Assembly (NCBI GenBank): GCA_026770025.1
Contig: JAMXDE010000012.1
Span: forward strand, 1,054,001 to 1,118,000
DNA length: 64,000 nucleotides
DNA from: Craspedostauros australis
Taxonomy: Eukaryota > Bacillariophyta > Bacillariophyceae > Mastogloiales > Achnanthaceae
Reading direction: 5' to 3'
Under the pieces are notes generated by a model that ran no database searches, was not told the DNA's origin, and saw only the letters and a list, made by a program, of their open reading frames with translations. Below are positions 39,957-51,115 of this stretch, piece by piece. Every line of letters begins with the position of its first letter. Position 1 is the stretch's first letter. Made by a program: the position numbers and the translations under genes.

Positions 39957-42485
39957 ATGGTGACACCCAAGCAAGCTCGCCATGGAGGAAGTGGCGGTCC
40001 TCGATTGATTGATTTTGCATCATCAGCATCATCAGCATCATCATCGCCCACGATGACATTCAAGGCCATCCTCGTGGCCCAATCCGTGGCGCTCCTTGCC
40101 TGTCTCTACGAGATACAGTATGGCGGAACGATGATCGCCAAATACATGCCACCATCCCCATTTTCGGATGCTTCCTCGCAACCCATCAAGGTCTTCTCGA
40201 CGCATTCGGATCAGGCGATCTCCCTCAAGCAGCGTCAGGATTTGGCGACCAACCCCTTGGTGGAACACCACGTGCTCAGTCGCGACGATCAGGACGAGTT
40301 CCTGCGGTCGGCCTCATGCGTGGACGGTGCCCACGATCGCTTCCAAACTCTCGGTCAGGCCAATCAGCATCACCTCGCGGCGGAGATCTTCAAATACTGC
40401 GCGCTCTACATGCACGGCGGCATGTACCTGGATTCAGAAAGTCCCCTCATGGACACCCTCGAAGATCTGCTGCAAACCAGACCGACGGCCAACATTGCCG
40501 TTCTCAACGACCCCGCCAGCTTCGAGGGTGCCATCCACGGTTCTCTGCTCGTCTTGCGACGGCCCTATTCCAACCTCGCGCGCACCATGTTGGAGACCTT
40601 GGTCCAAACGCCAATGGAGAGTCTGCAGAAGGCGCCCCTCCTCATTCCGCACAGGCTGCACGAGCTCATCGCCACCGAAATGAAGATCGACACGGTGCTC
40701 GAGGCCGGGGTCGTGGAGAATGATTGGTACCTCCTCCAGCATCGATGCAATTTGGATCCGTTGCATCGTCAATCAGCGGGCGTTCTCATCGATAGCGACC
40801 GAATCTCCAGCTACAGGTACGTTGCATCGCGTAAAGTGTGTGGGAAGAGACTGGCATGGCGCTGAACTGGCATGGCGCTGAACTAGCGTGGCGTGGATCA
40901 GATGAGAAGAAGTGATTGGATCTGCTCTTTGATTCCCAGACAAGCAAGATTGTTTCCGTTGCTCACGCTGCTGCTCAATTTACTTCTCTCTTCCTTCCAA
41001 TTACAACTCACGTCGTCCTTTCGTCGCCCTTTCCTCCATACATACCTCAGGCCATCGCCTGCTTGTCCGGAAGCCAACGGTTTCTGCTGCACCGTCATTG
41101 ATATGAGCGATCACACCTCGATCCTCATGACTCGTCATCCGCTCTCGCCACACCAAGTGCTACCGAGGCCGTCCGACTTGCCCATGCCATTCAACTCGGA
41201 GGGAGGATTCTACGAAAAGGAAGAGCTGCCGTACATATCCACCGTGCGACAAATCATCAACGAACGTCCAGTCCAAACGCCGCTCACGCCGAACTTCTTC
41301 GAAACGCTGCTGCAAAACGACTGCCTTCCATCCGACAAAAAATGCAGCGACTGTCTCCGCGACAAGAAGGGATCCAACTGCAACAAGTGCCAAAGCGTCT
41401 GTCCCTGCTACTGCAAAACACTCTGCCATGTCTCCGTCGAGAAGAAGTTCATCAGCAAACATATCACCGTGTCACCGCCTGTGTATTCCAAAGACCCGTC
41501 CCGGTTGGTTCCGCGCATCGTGCATCAAACCTGGTTCGAGGATGTCACGCCTGACAAATACCCAAACATGAGCCGTCTCATTGAATCCTTCAAGCAGTCG
41601 GGATGGGATTACAGATTCTACACGGACGAAGATGCCGAGGCCTTCCTGGGCACACACTTCCCGTCCGAAGTCCTTCAAGCCTACAAGACACTGCGTCCTG
41701 GTGCCTTCAAGGCCGATCTCTTCCGATACTGCGTCCTGCTCATCCGCGGTGGCGTTTACGCTGACATGGACATCATGCTCGAGGCCAATCTGGATCTCGC
41801 CGTCAGTCCTGAGATCGGATTCATGGTCCCACAGGATGAGCCAGGCGCCCCTGTGGATCACCGCATGTGCCTCTGGAACGGGTTCATCGCCGCTGCTCCC
41901 GGCCACCCCTTCCTGGCCAAGACTATCGAGACCGTCGTCAACAACGTTCGCAATCGATTCACATCCGTGGACATCGACAACCTCTTCTGTCCTGATCCCG
42001 AGCTGTCCATATTGCACGCCTACGACACCCTCTTCACCGCCGGACCTTGCATCTTGGGATCGGTCGTCAACAAGGTCCTTGGACGGCACGGCCAGACTTC
42101 CTTCGAGGCAGGCGAGCTGGATCCATGGAGAACTGGCCAAAGCGACGCCGCCGCTGAAAGCACAGCATTCGTCGCCGGGTTGGATGACAAACCAAGCCTG
42201 CGCATTCCAGGCAAGACAGTCATCTTGCACCAGAACAAATGGGATATGGGGTCCCACCGGTTCACCTTCCTGGAACGCAACTTGGTCGTCGCAGCCACCG
42301 ACTTGCCAGACTCTGACGACCGAGCCAACCAGGAAAAACCTCCGGAGCACTACAGCAAGACCCACGTCAAGGCAGGCATCTACGGTTTGGACAAGCTGTA
42401 CACAGACAACAAGCGGGCCAACGAAGAGCTGCGATTCTACATTGATGCCGCCCAAAACCGTGCAACAAAGGAGGTCGCGATGTAA
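39957..42485 (+). CDS. Tandem GT32 glycosyltransferase, type II membrane protein
   Basis: Two exons, 39957-40816 and 41051-42485 (234 bp intron, GTACGT donor, cctcag acceptor, phase 2), give 764 residues. A signal-anchor (FKAILVAQSVALLACLY, about 35-51) suits a Golgi enzyme. Two domains of the DXD sugar-binding family (GT32, as in OCH1 mannosyltransferases) follow. The first, about 60-285, has EIFKYCALYMHGGMYLDSE, so the DXD is Asp159-Ser-Glu161. A Cys-rich linker (about 378-415, CLPSDKKCSDC then CPCYCKTLC) leads to the second, about 420-740, with PRIVHQTWFEDV, YRFYTDEDAEAFL, FRYCVLLIRGGVYADMD (Asp525-Met-Asp527) and LHQNKWDM. The second domain looks fully active; the first keeps D-x-E and may be weakened or regulatory. 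It is likely a Golgi glycan-building enzyme with unknown sugar specificity. Confidence 0.87.
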
Positions 42486-42804
42486 CCCTGGCGCAGCAAT
42501 AATTTCTCGTGCTCAATAGCCAGCATCCACATGCTAGCCAATGCATTGAAACCTACATAAAATATGTAATACCATCATAGAAATACCTCAGCTCGACATG
42601 ACATCTGCTGTTCATTACAATTTTAGTGAGAACCCATCCCTCTGTCAACTGCGTCAGGCGCATTCCCACCATCCTTGACATGATCCATGATGCTCGTACA
42701 TGCCACCGCAGTTCGGCATGCACTCTCTACAATGCCATGCATGCTCTCTCAACTGTGAGTAATGATGTAGCACGAAGACTTGTATTCTATGATAGCGTAT
42801 CTCC
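42486..42804. other. Convergent 3' region
   Basis: 3' flanks of the GT32 gene and the Gln-rich gene. Nothing else seen. Confidence 0.35.
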
Positions 42805-45800
42805 TTAGTTAGCTGCCGTGCTCCCCCCAATGCCGATCGCGTTGGCACGTCGTCGTCGTTTCATCACTCGTCCCTCCAACGACGGCCGAGACTTCGTGCG
42901 CTTGGAATGGGAACAATCCGAAATGGAATCATCGGAATCGTTCGATGTGTTATCCGAGAATATATGGGCAGTCATTGATCCGCCGTCGTCGTTGCCGGAG
43001 CCGTCGGAAGACGAGTTGGAGACTTCGCTGACTTCATGGAGGCTCTGGATCGTGGTGAAGAATTGTGCTGCACCAAGCATCTTCTCGGACTGCTGCTGTT
43101 GCTCCTCCTGCAACGAAGTTATGGGCGCGGGCAGCGTGACCGAAGCTGTCGCCGGCATGTACGCAGAGTGTAGGCTCACTTCTCTTGCCGATTGTTGGGC
43201 GAAGATGACGTAGTCGTCCGCGCCTCTCGGGATGCTGCTTGTGGAAACCTGACGCCCTGGAAGGTCATTCTCGAGTGTGTGACAGTGCTGCACAAAGCAG
43301 GACTTGATCGGACGATGGCGAGGACTCGTTGGCGTGGCCGCAGCAGCAATGGCTGTTCCAAGCGGCTTCAGGAGAGTCGGTTGAGAGTTGAAGGAAGAAT
43401 GTAACTTTGGGAGGATGGAGAAGTTGTCCACGCGCCGCCTCAATGACGTGTTGCGCATGACAGGCGTTGCGTTGGTGGATGCATCGTCCTCGATGAAGTT
43501 CGAACTGAACGCGAACGCCAAAGAGTGTTCGTCGTCATCGTCACCCTCTTCATCTTCTTCATCGTCGTCGTCATCAATATAAACATCAACGTCGCTGAAC
43601 TCATCATCTTCGCCTCCCCCTTGGCCTTCCCTCTTTGCACTATTCTCATTGTTCTGAACCTCCTGGGTTTTCATGCGCAAGGACTGATGGCCTTCGCTCA
43701 TTTTGCCCACTGCAGTCGCCTCGTTAACCTGGAGGTTGCAATTCATGCCCCTTTCATCCCCTTCTTGGCCCTGTTCCCCTTGCCTCGTGTTCTGTGGGTG
43801 CTTCTCCCCATGCTCTTTCTGCCGAACCGCACTTAGATACGTTTGGTGGAGTTGTGCGGCGACTGTGTCTCCTAGCATTGATGGGGTAGGCTGAGGCAAC
43901 CCAGGCGTCTGTGACAAGGATCCCTTCGATGCCGTCGCATTCGTATACATGTACTGCACCAGCTGCTGTGCTTGCGCATAGTGATGAGTCGGCGGAACGA
44001 GCGTCATCATCCCCCCGTTGAGGCTGGGCTGCGCCTCCGTTGCAGAACTTACAGCGTTGGGCAGAATTGGCGAGAAATGCGAGTGCTGCGGAGTGAGTGA
44101 TGACTGCAACGCCGGCACAGTTTCCTTCGCGTTGTACAGCGATTGGTTTTGCGCTGGGAGCACTGCACTGGCAGTGTTCGACTGCATGGCAACGCCGTTT
44201 GTGTTCTGGGTTGGCACAGATGCAGGTGCAGACGAAGCCACGGAGGACGGAGCGGGCAGCAGAAGAGACAAGGATCCTACCGCCTGCGTTGGCAATGTGT
44301 ACATGTACGTATGGTATCAAATATTATATGTTGGTTGTTTGGGATGGGAAATCATTTGAGGTTTGTGAGCGTTCGTGAGAAAAAGGTGAGTGTTGGGCGA
44401 TTCGAATATGACAACGACAAGCTGTACAACATGTAGCATCCATGCAGGTCTTCGGCAGGCAGGCCGACTGATTGTCAATAGAAATGATGAGCAAGGTCCG
44501 TTGCTCCTTCCACTTACAAGCTGATTCGGTTTCGGCAGCACGCTTGACTGCATGGTACGCAATACCATCTGCTGCTGCTGCGGTTGGCAGTAACTTTGGT
44601 ACTGATGCTGCTGGTGGTGCGGGTGGAACTGTTGGTAGGGATGATGCTGATGATGGTGCTGTGGTTGGTGTTGTGGAATGGCATAATGTTGTTGCTGGTG
44701 GTGGTGTTGTTGCTGTCGTTGACCTCTCTGAGGATCACCAAAGAGGTACGGCGCCGTCAGCTCTGGAAATGCCGATCTGTAGAAGGTGATCTCTGCTTGA
44801 CGAAGCATTCTTGTGCTTTCGGCGATCTGAGCACTGGTCATGGCGGTGTTGCGCTGTGGACGCATCGCGTCCTTGGCGACGAAGACCATCTTGCCGATTC
44901 CCTTGCCGGCGTACTTCTTGGATATCCGCATGGGGGCGCAGTGGAGCTTCCTGCTGAGGAAGGACCGCAGGGTGCTCCCGTTCTTCTCGTTCATTAGACC
45001 CTGTTCAAAGTGCTTGATCAGAAGGTCGGCATACTTCTCCTCCTCGGATGTCCACTTCCCACTTCTCTGCTTGGCGTGAAAGTAGAATGGCAGTGTGGGC
45101 TGTGGATGATGATACTCCAGACGATGGGATGTCGGGACCATGGCTGGCACTCCAAATGGTGCATTGATGGTGCACGCTTGAGGGAATGCCATGGCCACTG
45201 GCGCTTGCTGGAATGCGCACGGGTACGATCCAGGCAGTGGTGGTGGCATCGCAGCATATGGTGATGCAGAAGAAGACCATGAGGTTGAGGTTGAGGCAAA
45301 CGTTGAGGGGGGACGTGGGACAGTGATAGAGACGGTCCCTGGAGTGTTGCCTGGGACTGATGGGAGAACTGCTGTTGTCGTAGCTGGAGCAGATGTTGCT
45401 GCTGTTGCAGCTGCAGGTGCTAAGTTGACTGTTGAGGCTGATGTGCTCGCGGACGTTGGAAGTTGCATCTGTGTTTGTGCCTGTTGTTGCTGCGTGGATG
45501 TGGCCGTGGAAGCGACTACAGGCACCGATGAAGATGCATCGCCAGTCACCGTGGTATTCGGAACTCGCAGCAACTGTTGCTGCGCTTCTCGAGTGGCTGG
45601 TGAGGCTGTTTCCGTGGAGCGGATCGCAAAGGCAGGTGGCTGCTGCGACTGGTGTGGTTGTTGCTCTTGCAGGTCCTGTTGGTGTTCAGCTGCATGCGCT
45701 TGTGATGCTGACATGCCGATCAAAGTTGGCCGGGCTGATGGCTGCGGTAGCGCAGAAGAGGAGTTGGACACTGGGCGTGCTTGGCTTGCGACGGCGGTAT

Positions 45801-45963
45801 CGGGTGGGGCTGGGATGACGCCGGGAATGCTCCGGGAGTCCGTCGTGATGGCAGCCAGCACTGCTGCAGTGGAGAGAGCAGCCTGCTGGTGAACCAAAGC
45901 GGCGGACGCTTGCGGGAGTTGAAGAATGCCATGGCCGTGTCGTGCTTCCGAAGAGGCCGTCAT
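42805..45963 (-). CDS. Gln/Ala-rich protein with a diatom-type KWTxEEExYA domain
   Basis: Two exons, 44518-45963 and 42805-44283 (234 bp intron, GTAAGT donor, cgcag acceptor, phase 0), give 974 residues. Most of the chain is low-complexity (Gln, Ala, Thr, His). One ordered domain lies at about 298-365: GKWTSEEEKYADLLIKHFEQ, then TLRSFLSRKLHCAPMRISKK and GKGIGKMVFV. From memory this pattern recurs in many diatom proteins without a named function; its KWT-EEE start recalls Myb/SANT-like DNA-binding helices but the remainder differs. Acidic and Ser-rich stretches (DVYIDDDDDEEDEEGDDDDE) occur in exon 2, and the C-terminal KRTKSRPSLEGRVMKRRRRA looks like a nuclear localisation signal. A nuclear regulatory role is plausible but inferred. 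Confidence 0.72.
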
Positions 45964-47819
45964 TCTTCTCGCAAGAGAGGAAGGTGAGCGAAAATGAAGA
46001 CCTCAGCGAAACCAAGCACGGTGGCACGGGCGTTTACCTTGAAATGCTATGAGCGTGTACCCGTATTGGTAGCGTCCTCCTTGAATCGTCTTGGACTCGA
46101 TACCAATACCCTGGCATACGACAACAGACAAGAGTACTTTGGCTCTGACTCTGGCCGTACCTCTCAGTCTGCGCGAGTCTTTGGTTCAGAGCAGAGTATT
46201 GTATTGTAGAGTAGATGTCTTTATCTTCCTTCTGTCTTCGTTGATTGCCATTCAAGAAGGGACGTTGTTGGTCGCGGCGGCTGGTTGGTTGGTTGATTGA
46301 TTGGTGGACTGGAATCTGTGCGACTTGATGTGTCGGGGTTTGCCGATGCGTCTTCACTCAGGGTGGAAGATGGTGCTTTCTGTGGTTGTGATGTGATGTT
46401 GTGGTGTATCGATGTGTTGATGTGTCGATGTGTTGAAGTGCGCGCTGATGGGCACAAGAAGAAGTGGTGACTGCAACAGTATGAGTAGTGGGAAAGATGG
46501 AGCGGCCACAAGAGCAATGGAAAGCAATGAATGAAGTGCGTGTTACGGGAAGCGCACACACACGCGGCGAAGAATCGGTGTGGATGGGTGCAGCGTGATG
46601 CGAGTACGAGTACTTGCGAGTACTTGTTGCTCTATCCGAATAGTGCCTGCGTGCACGAACGCTACAACAGCAGCACCGACAGTGATGTCCGGTCCCACAA
46701 GAGAGGCGCGGCGGTGCCTGGTGACGAGGACGCAGATCGGTGACCGACGACGTTGGCAATGCGTCCTTTCTGCTTTGCCCTGCAGACACACTGCTCGCCG
46801 CGTCACGAATGAGAGGGAACCGCAGAAACAAAACGGACAACAGCAACCGACGACAGCAACAACGACATGGCTCCAACCCTGAGTAGTGGGAGTACTCTCT
46901 GTGTGGGCAAGCACACTTCTCCAACCTCCACGACCACGCAACGACTGAGCAACGACTGAGCAACGACTGAGCAACGCGTGATGGATGAGCCCAAAGCGCA
47001 CTGGCGTCACATCTCAACTTGACACAATCGCCACAAATTGTTCCATCAACGCACGAGGCGGACACTCAACATCAACGCCGGGTGAATTAGCAGCTGTTGG
47101 GATGCAATAAGCCAGCAGCTGGTAGAAGACACAGCTCTCTGCAACAGCAGCCGCGTGTGCGTGTTTTGATTGGTTGATGCTAAATATGGCTGTTGTCACC
47201 GGTACTCGAGGAGTTCCAATGACGTCAAAGAAACAAAGGGAGAAAGTTGAGTCCGTTTACTCAGAAATTGCAAAGGTCGAATAGGTCGACTCGGGAGAAA
47301 GTCAGAAGGGTGCGCGATGGGGTCATTCTGTGACACAAATCTTGGCGCGGGGGGAAATCAGATGGGAAAGCTCCTGTTTCACTGAGAGAGAACGCGACAG
47401 ACCAAACACAAGCGAAGATCGAACATGAGCGCAGAGAGAGAGAGAGAGAGAGTCGTGGGCACAAAGAAGGTCTCAACACACACACAAGAGTCACGCCTCC
47501 ACAAGGATCCTACTCTACGTCGTTGCCATCATCTCACAATAGAGCAAGGCAGACAAGCAAGGCAGACAAGCACATCGTTGTTCACATCAATTGTCGCAAG
47601 ACTCCGCCGCTCTCCGCTCCTTGCAAAAGTGACCGCCGATCCAATTGGCTTTGTCAACTGGTAGAGAAAGCTTTGGTCGCCGCTGAAACGATCTCACCAC
47701 AAGACAGCACAAGCACAATCACAAGCGCACCCGGCTGCTGCTGCAGCAAGACAACGAACGCAAGACACACAAGCACGTCCGCACAAATACAAACGCAAAG
47801 GCAAACATAAAACGCCAAC
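45964..47819. other. Divergent intergenic region, 1.85 kb, no gene seen
   Basis: Probably holds promoters of both flanking genes. It contains gagtacgagtacttgcgagt at 46602-46621, agtactctct at 46891, an 11 bp tandem unit (46938-46978), and a GA microsatellite (about 47433-47452). Open frames are Ser/Arg/Cys-rich translations of simple sequence. A non-coding RNA cannot be ruled out. Confidence 0.4.
46938..46978 (+). repeat. 11 bp tandem repeat
   Basis: The unit aacgactgagc occurs three times in a row with partial copies at both edges. Confidence 0.8.
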
Positions 47820-50773
47820 ATGTCGCCCTCTTTGGGACGAGACCTCGAGAAGTTCACCGATGAGATCGAAGGCGAACTGGAGAAGAGGACCATCTGCGGG
47901 GTTCACATCACGCGGGGGGTCACCATGGGGTTACTCTGCGCTGCTTCCGTCTTCATCGTGGGGTTGGGAGTCGTCCTCGGCACCACGTTGGGAGGTGGCG
48001 GATCGGGCTCCTCATCTTCCGACCCTCTCTCGACGCAGACAAACCAGGAACGCGTCATGATCCTCGAGACGGAGCTCGAGCCGTTGTCGGGAAGCAGCGT
48101 CGTGACCAGCGGGACGCCACAACGAATGGCGTTGGAGTGGCTGGCGGCGTCGGACCCAGCGAGGCTGCCGCTCAAGAACACACCCATCGATGTCATCACC
48201 CAGCGATACGTCATGGCCACCATATACTACGCGACGGGCGGGCCCGAATGGGCGCTGCAGTACAACTTCCTCACTGGCAAGGAGACGTGTGACTGGAATT
48301 CGCAGCCGCAGGGTGTGTTTTGCAATAACGCCGGTTACATCACCGCCATCGAGCTCAACAACCTCAACCTCAAGGGGGAGCTTCCCAAGGAAATCGCCTT
48401 GTTGCGTCAGCTGGAAGCGATCAAGATTGGCGGAAACAAGCTGTCAGGAAAGGTGCCCACCGAGCTTGGACTGTTGTCGAAGCTCCGCGTGCTGCACATC
48501 GGGATCAACTCTTTCACGGGTGGCATCCCAACCGAGTTGGGCGGATTGCCCCAGTTGGCCATCCTTGACGTCAGTAAGTCCATGCATTGCATTGCTCTGC
48601 TCTGGTTTGAGTCGAACTTTGCGACGGCTTGAATCTGCTCACAAGCGACTGTATGTCGATTCAATGCATTGAACTTGCACAAGGACTTGACAAGTCTCAC
48701 TCAACTGCGTCATTTACACGGAAATACTGTGCGCTACATCGAAATACATGACCTTCTCACCTTCATTAATCCTATCTTTTCTCCTTGATTTCCACAGGCA
48801 ACAATGACTTTTCAGGCCATTTGACTGGCTTCATTACGCACATCCACTCGCTGGAATCGCTCGATATTAGCCACAACGGATTCAGCGGCGAGCTCCACAA
48901 AAGCTTCGGAAACTTGAAGAATCTCAAGGTATTCAAAGCATGTAAGTACACAAAGGCGTGGCATGGCATGGCATGGCATGGCATGGTATAATGTGATATG
49001 ATATGATATGGGTAGAGTTCATCAGCGTTTGGATGTCTGTCATGCGAGAGATCGAGCAAGGCATCGTCATCGCACGCGTTGTTTTTGTTGGTTGTGGCGG
49101 CAGTCTGATGTGCCTGATCGCAATGGCTTCTGTTACTGTCGATCGAAATCACAAAGAATTCTGCTCCGGCCTCACTTCAATCATACTCTCGCTCATCCAT
49201 TTATGATGCCGATCCTCTTATTTTCTTCATCCGTTCTACCTTCTTTCCACACTGTGTCCTCGCGTTGCTTTCAGCCTTCAACGACTTCACCTCGATCATC
49301 CCAACGCAACTGGCCAGGATGAAGATATTGGAAGAAATGTACCTCAGTAAGTCGCTTGGTGTCGATTAAGAATCTCCGCGTGTGCGATGTCTTGTACGGA
49401 AGCGTCGCAAGAAGTGAACAGCGAAACCCTACGGCCCGACATTCGAACTCACCCGTCTGTACGAATTCGAATTGTATTCTTCATCGATCTTCATACTTGT
49501 CTGCGCCTTCCTTCCTCGCTCGCGCATTGTATTTCAGATTCCAACGAGTTCAAGGAAACCCTCCCGGAAGAATTCTCTGGAATGCAGCATCTCGTTACCT
49601 TGGATGTGAGCAACAACAAGCTGACCGGAGAGATCCCGGTTGGATTCGGATACGCGAAGTCCCTCCAAGCCCTCAGTTTGTCGGAAAATCAATTCAGCGG
49701 CGGACTGTTCACAGACATTGGACAGCTGGGTTCCAGGCTCAAGGAGCTTCGATTGGGTAAGTGGATTGGATGGATACTACTGCTGGTGTCTCTGTGCTTA
49801 TTCGCGACTGCTTGATGTCACGTCTTTCTGTATTAGTATGCTTGCCAACATCCATGTCTACATTCGTTTGCGAACAATAATGCTCTGGCTTTCGGCAATG
49901 ATACCGCTGCGTGGATATTCCGAGTTCAATGGCGCTGACATGATTGATCATTTGAAACCTTCCTCCATGCCCCGCTGCTCTGTGCATCTCCCCGTCCTTG
50001 CAAAACCAACCAACCAACCAACAACGCGCAGACAACAACAATCTCAAGTCATTCCTGCCAACCGAATTGAGATCTTTGACGAACGTCATTGAACTGAACC
50101 TGGAGGGCAACGAGTTTGAAGGGAACATCCCGTCGGAGATTGGCGAATGCACTGGTCTCAAGTATCTCTCAGTCGGTAAGTCGAATTTGTTGCAGGCGTA
50201 GTTACGCTCCTGTGTGGGAAGCATGGGTGATTGAATATTGCCATTTCCGAAACAAGTGGAGGCTGATGATCGATGAAGTTCCCGCTTGGAATGTCCATTC
50301 CTCAACTCTCATCTACCGTACACCGCAATATGATGAATGTCTGCACCATACATGTCACATTATGCCAATATCTTATCCCATGTTCTGCCTTGCCGATTCT
50401 CCACCAACACTCATCTCCACTTCACTCCGCTCCACTCTGTCCACTCGATGATGACCCGGCAGGCAATAACAAGCTGTTCGGCAACGTGCCGACTGAGATT
50501 GAGAACTTGACCGGGCTGCAAATCTTGGACTTGAGCTACAACAATCTCGGTGGGGACATCTCAACGGATGTCGGCTTCAAGCTCTCCAACCTCCAGGAGC
50601 TGTACCTCTCTGGCAACCAGATCCGGCAGGACCTGGACCCAGTCTTTTGTACCCGTCCCAATATCTACACAGAATTTGTATCAGACTGCAAACTCAGCGA
50701 GGTTCAATGCACCTGCTGCACTTCGTGCTGTGACGGGGGCACCGACACAAGCCAATGCTCCGAATCGAGCTAG
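47820..50773 (+). CDS. Leucine-rich-repeat membrane protein
   Basis: Six exons: 47820-48573, 48798-48941, 49275-49346, 49538-49756, 50032-50175 and 50463-50773, all joined in phase 1, give 547 residues. A short cytosolic N-terminus is followed by one membrane helix (GVTMGLLCAASVFIVGLGVV, about 33-52) and a linker, then the N-cap segment ATIYYATGGPEWALQYNFL with CDWNSQPQGVFCN. About ten 24-residue plant-type LRRs follow (for example LNLKGELPKEIALLRQLEAI and LDVSNNKLTGEIP), then a Cys-rich cap (CKLSEVQCTCCTSCC). Type II topology would put the LRRs outside the cell or in a lumen. There is no kinase domain, as usual for diatom LRR proteins. Inner exons encode 48, 24, 73 and 48 residues, so they follow the repeat. 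A ligand-sensing or adhesion role is inferred. Confidence 0.87.
48959..49010 (+). repeat. Pentanucleotide microsatellites inside an LRR-gene intron
   Basis: About five copies of tggca (48959-48985) are followed after a short gap by three gatat units (about 48995-49010), just downstream of the donor of intron 2. Confidence 0.8.
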
Positions 50774-51115
50774 AGAATCGCAGTCACAAGACGCGTGAGT
50801 TGTACCAGCATACATACTCGTGAGTGCAAAGCAGTGAGTCGAAGCGTGGCGACGAATCAACGATCGTGGGTAGGTCGAGTACCACGCCGATCGTGATCAT
50901 TGGAACTGTGTACCCAACAAGAGTGCGTATCTATGTTACATATAAAATGAACAAACTCAAAATGAAACCAATTGGAGACATTGGCAATCTACTCGATTCA
51001 AACTTCAATGTCGCCTTTGCACTTGGTGTCGCAATGTCAGCGTTGCCCTTTTCATTGCACTCCTGGTGACATGTTCCGACCTGAAACAGCAACGTGGCCA
51101 CTCTTGCCCTCCCAT
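50774..51115. other. Convergent 3' region
   Basis: 3' flanks of the LRR gene and the MYST gene. No further gene seen. Confidence 0.35.

Noticed and set aside
49430-49485. tRNA-like T-loop strings (cattcgaactcac, gaattcgaatt)
   Set aside because: No matching acceptor stem or anticodon arm at the right distance; the site lies in an LRR-gene intron.
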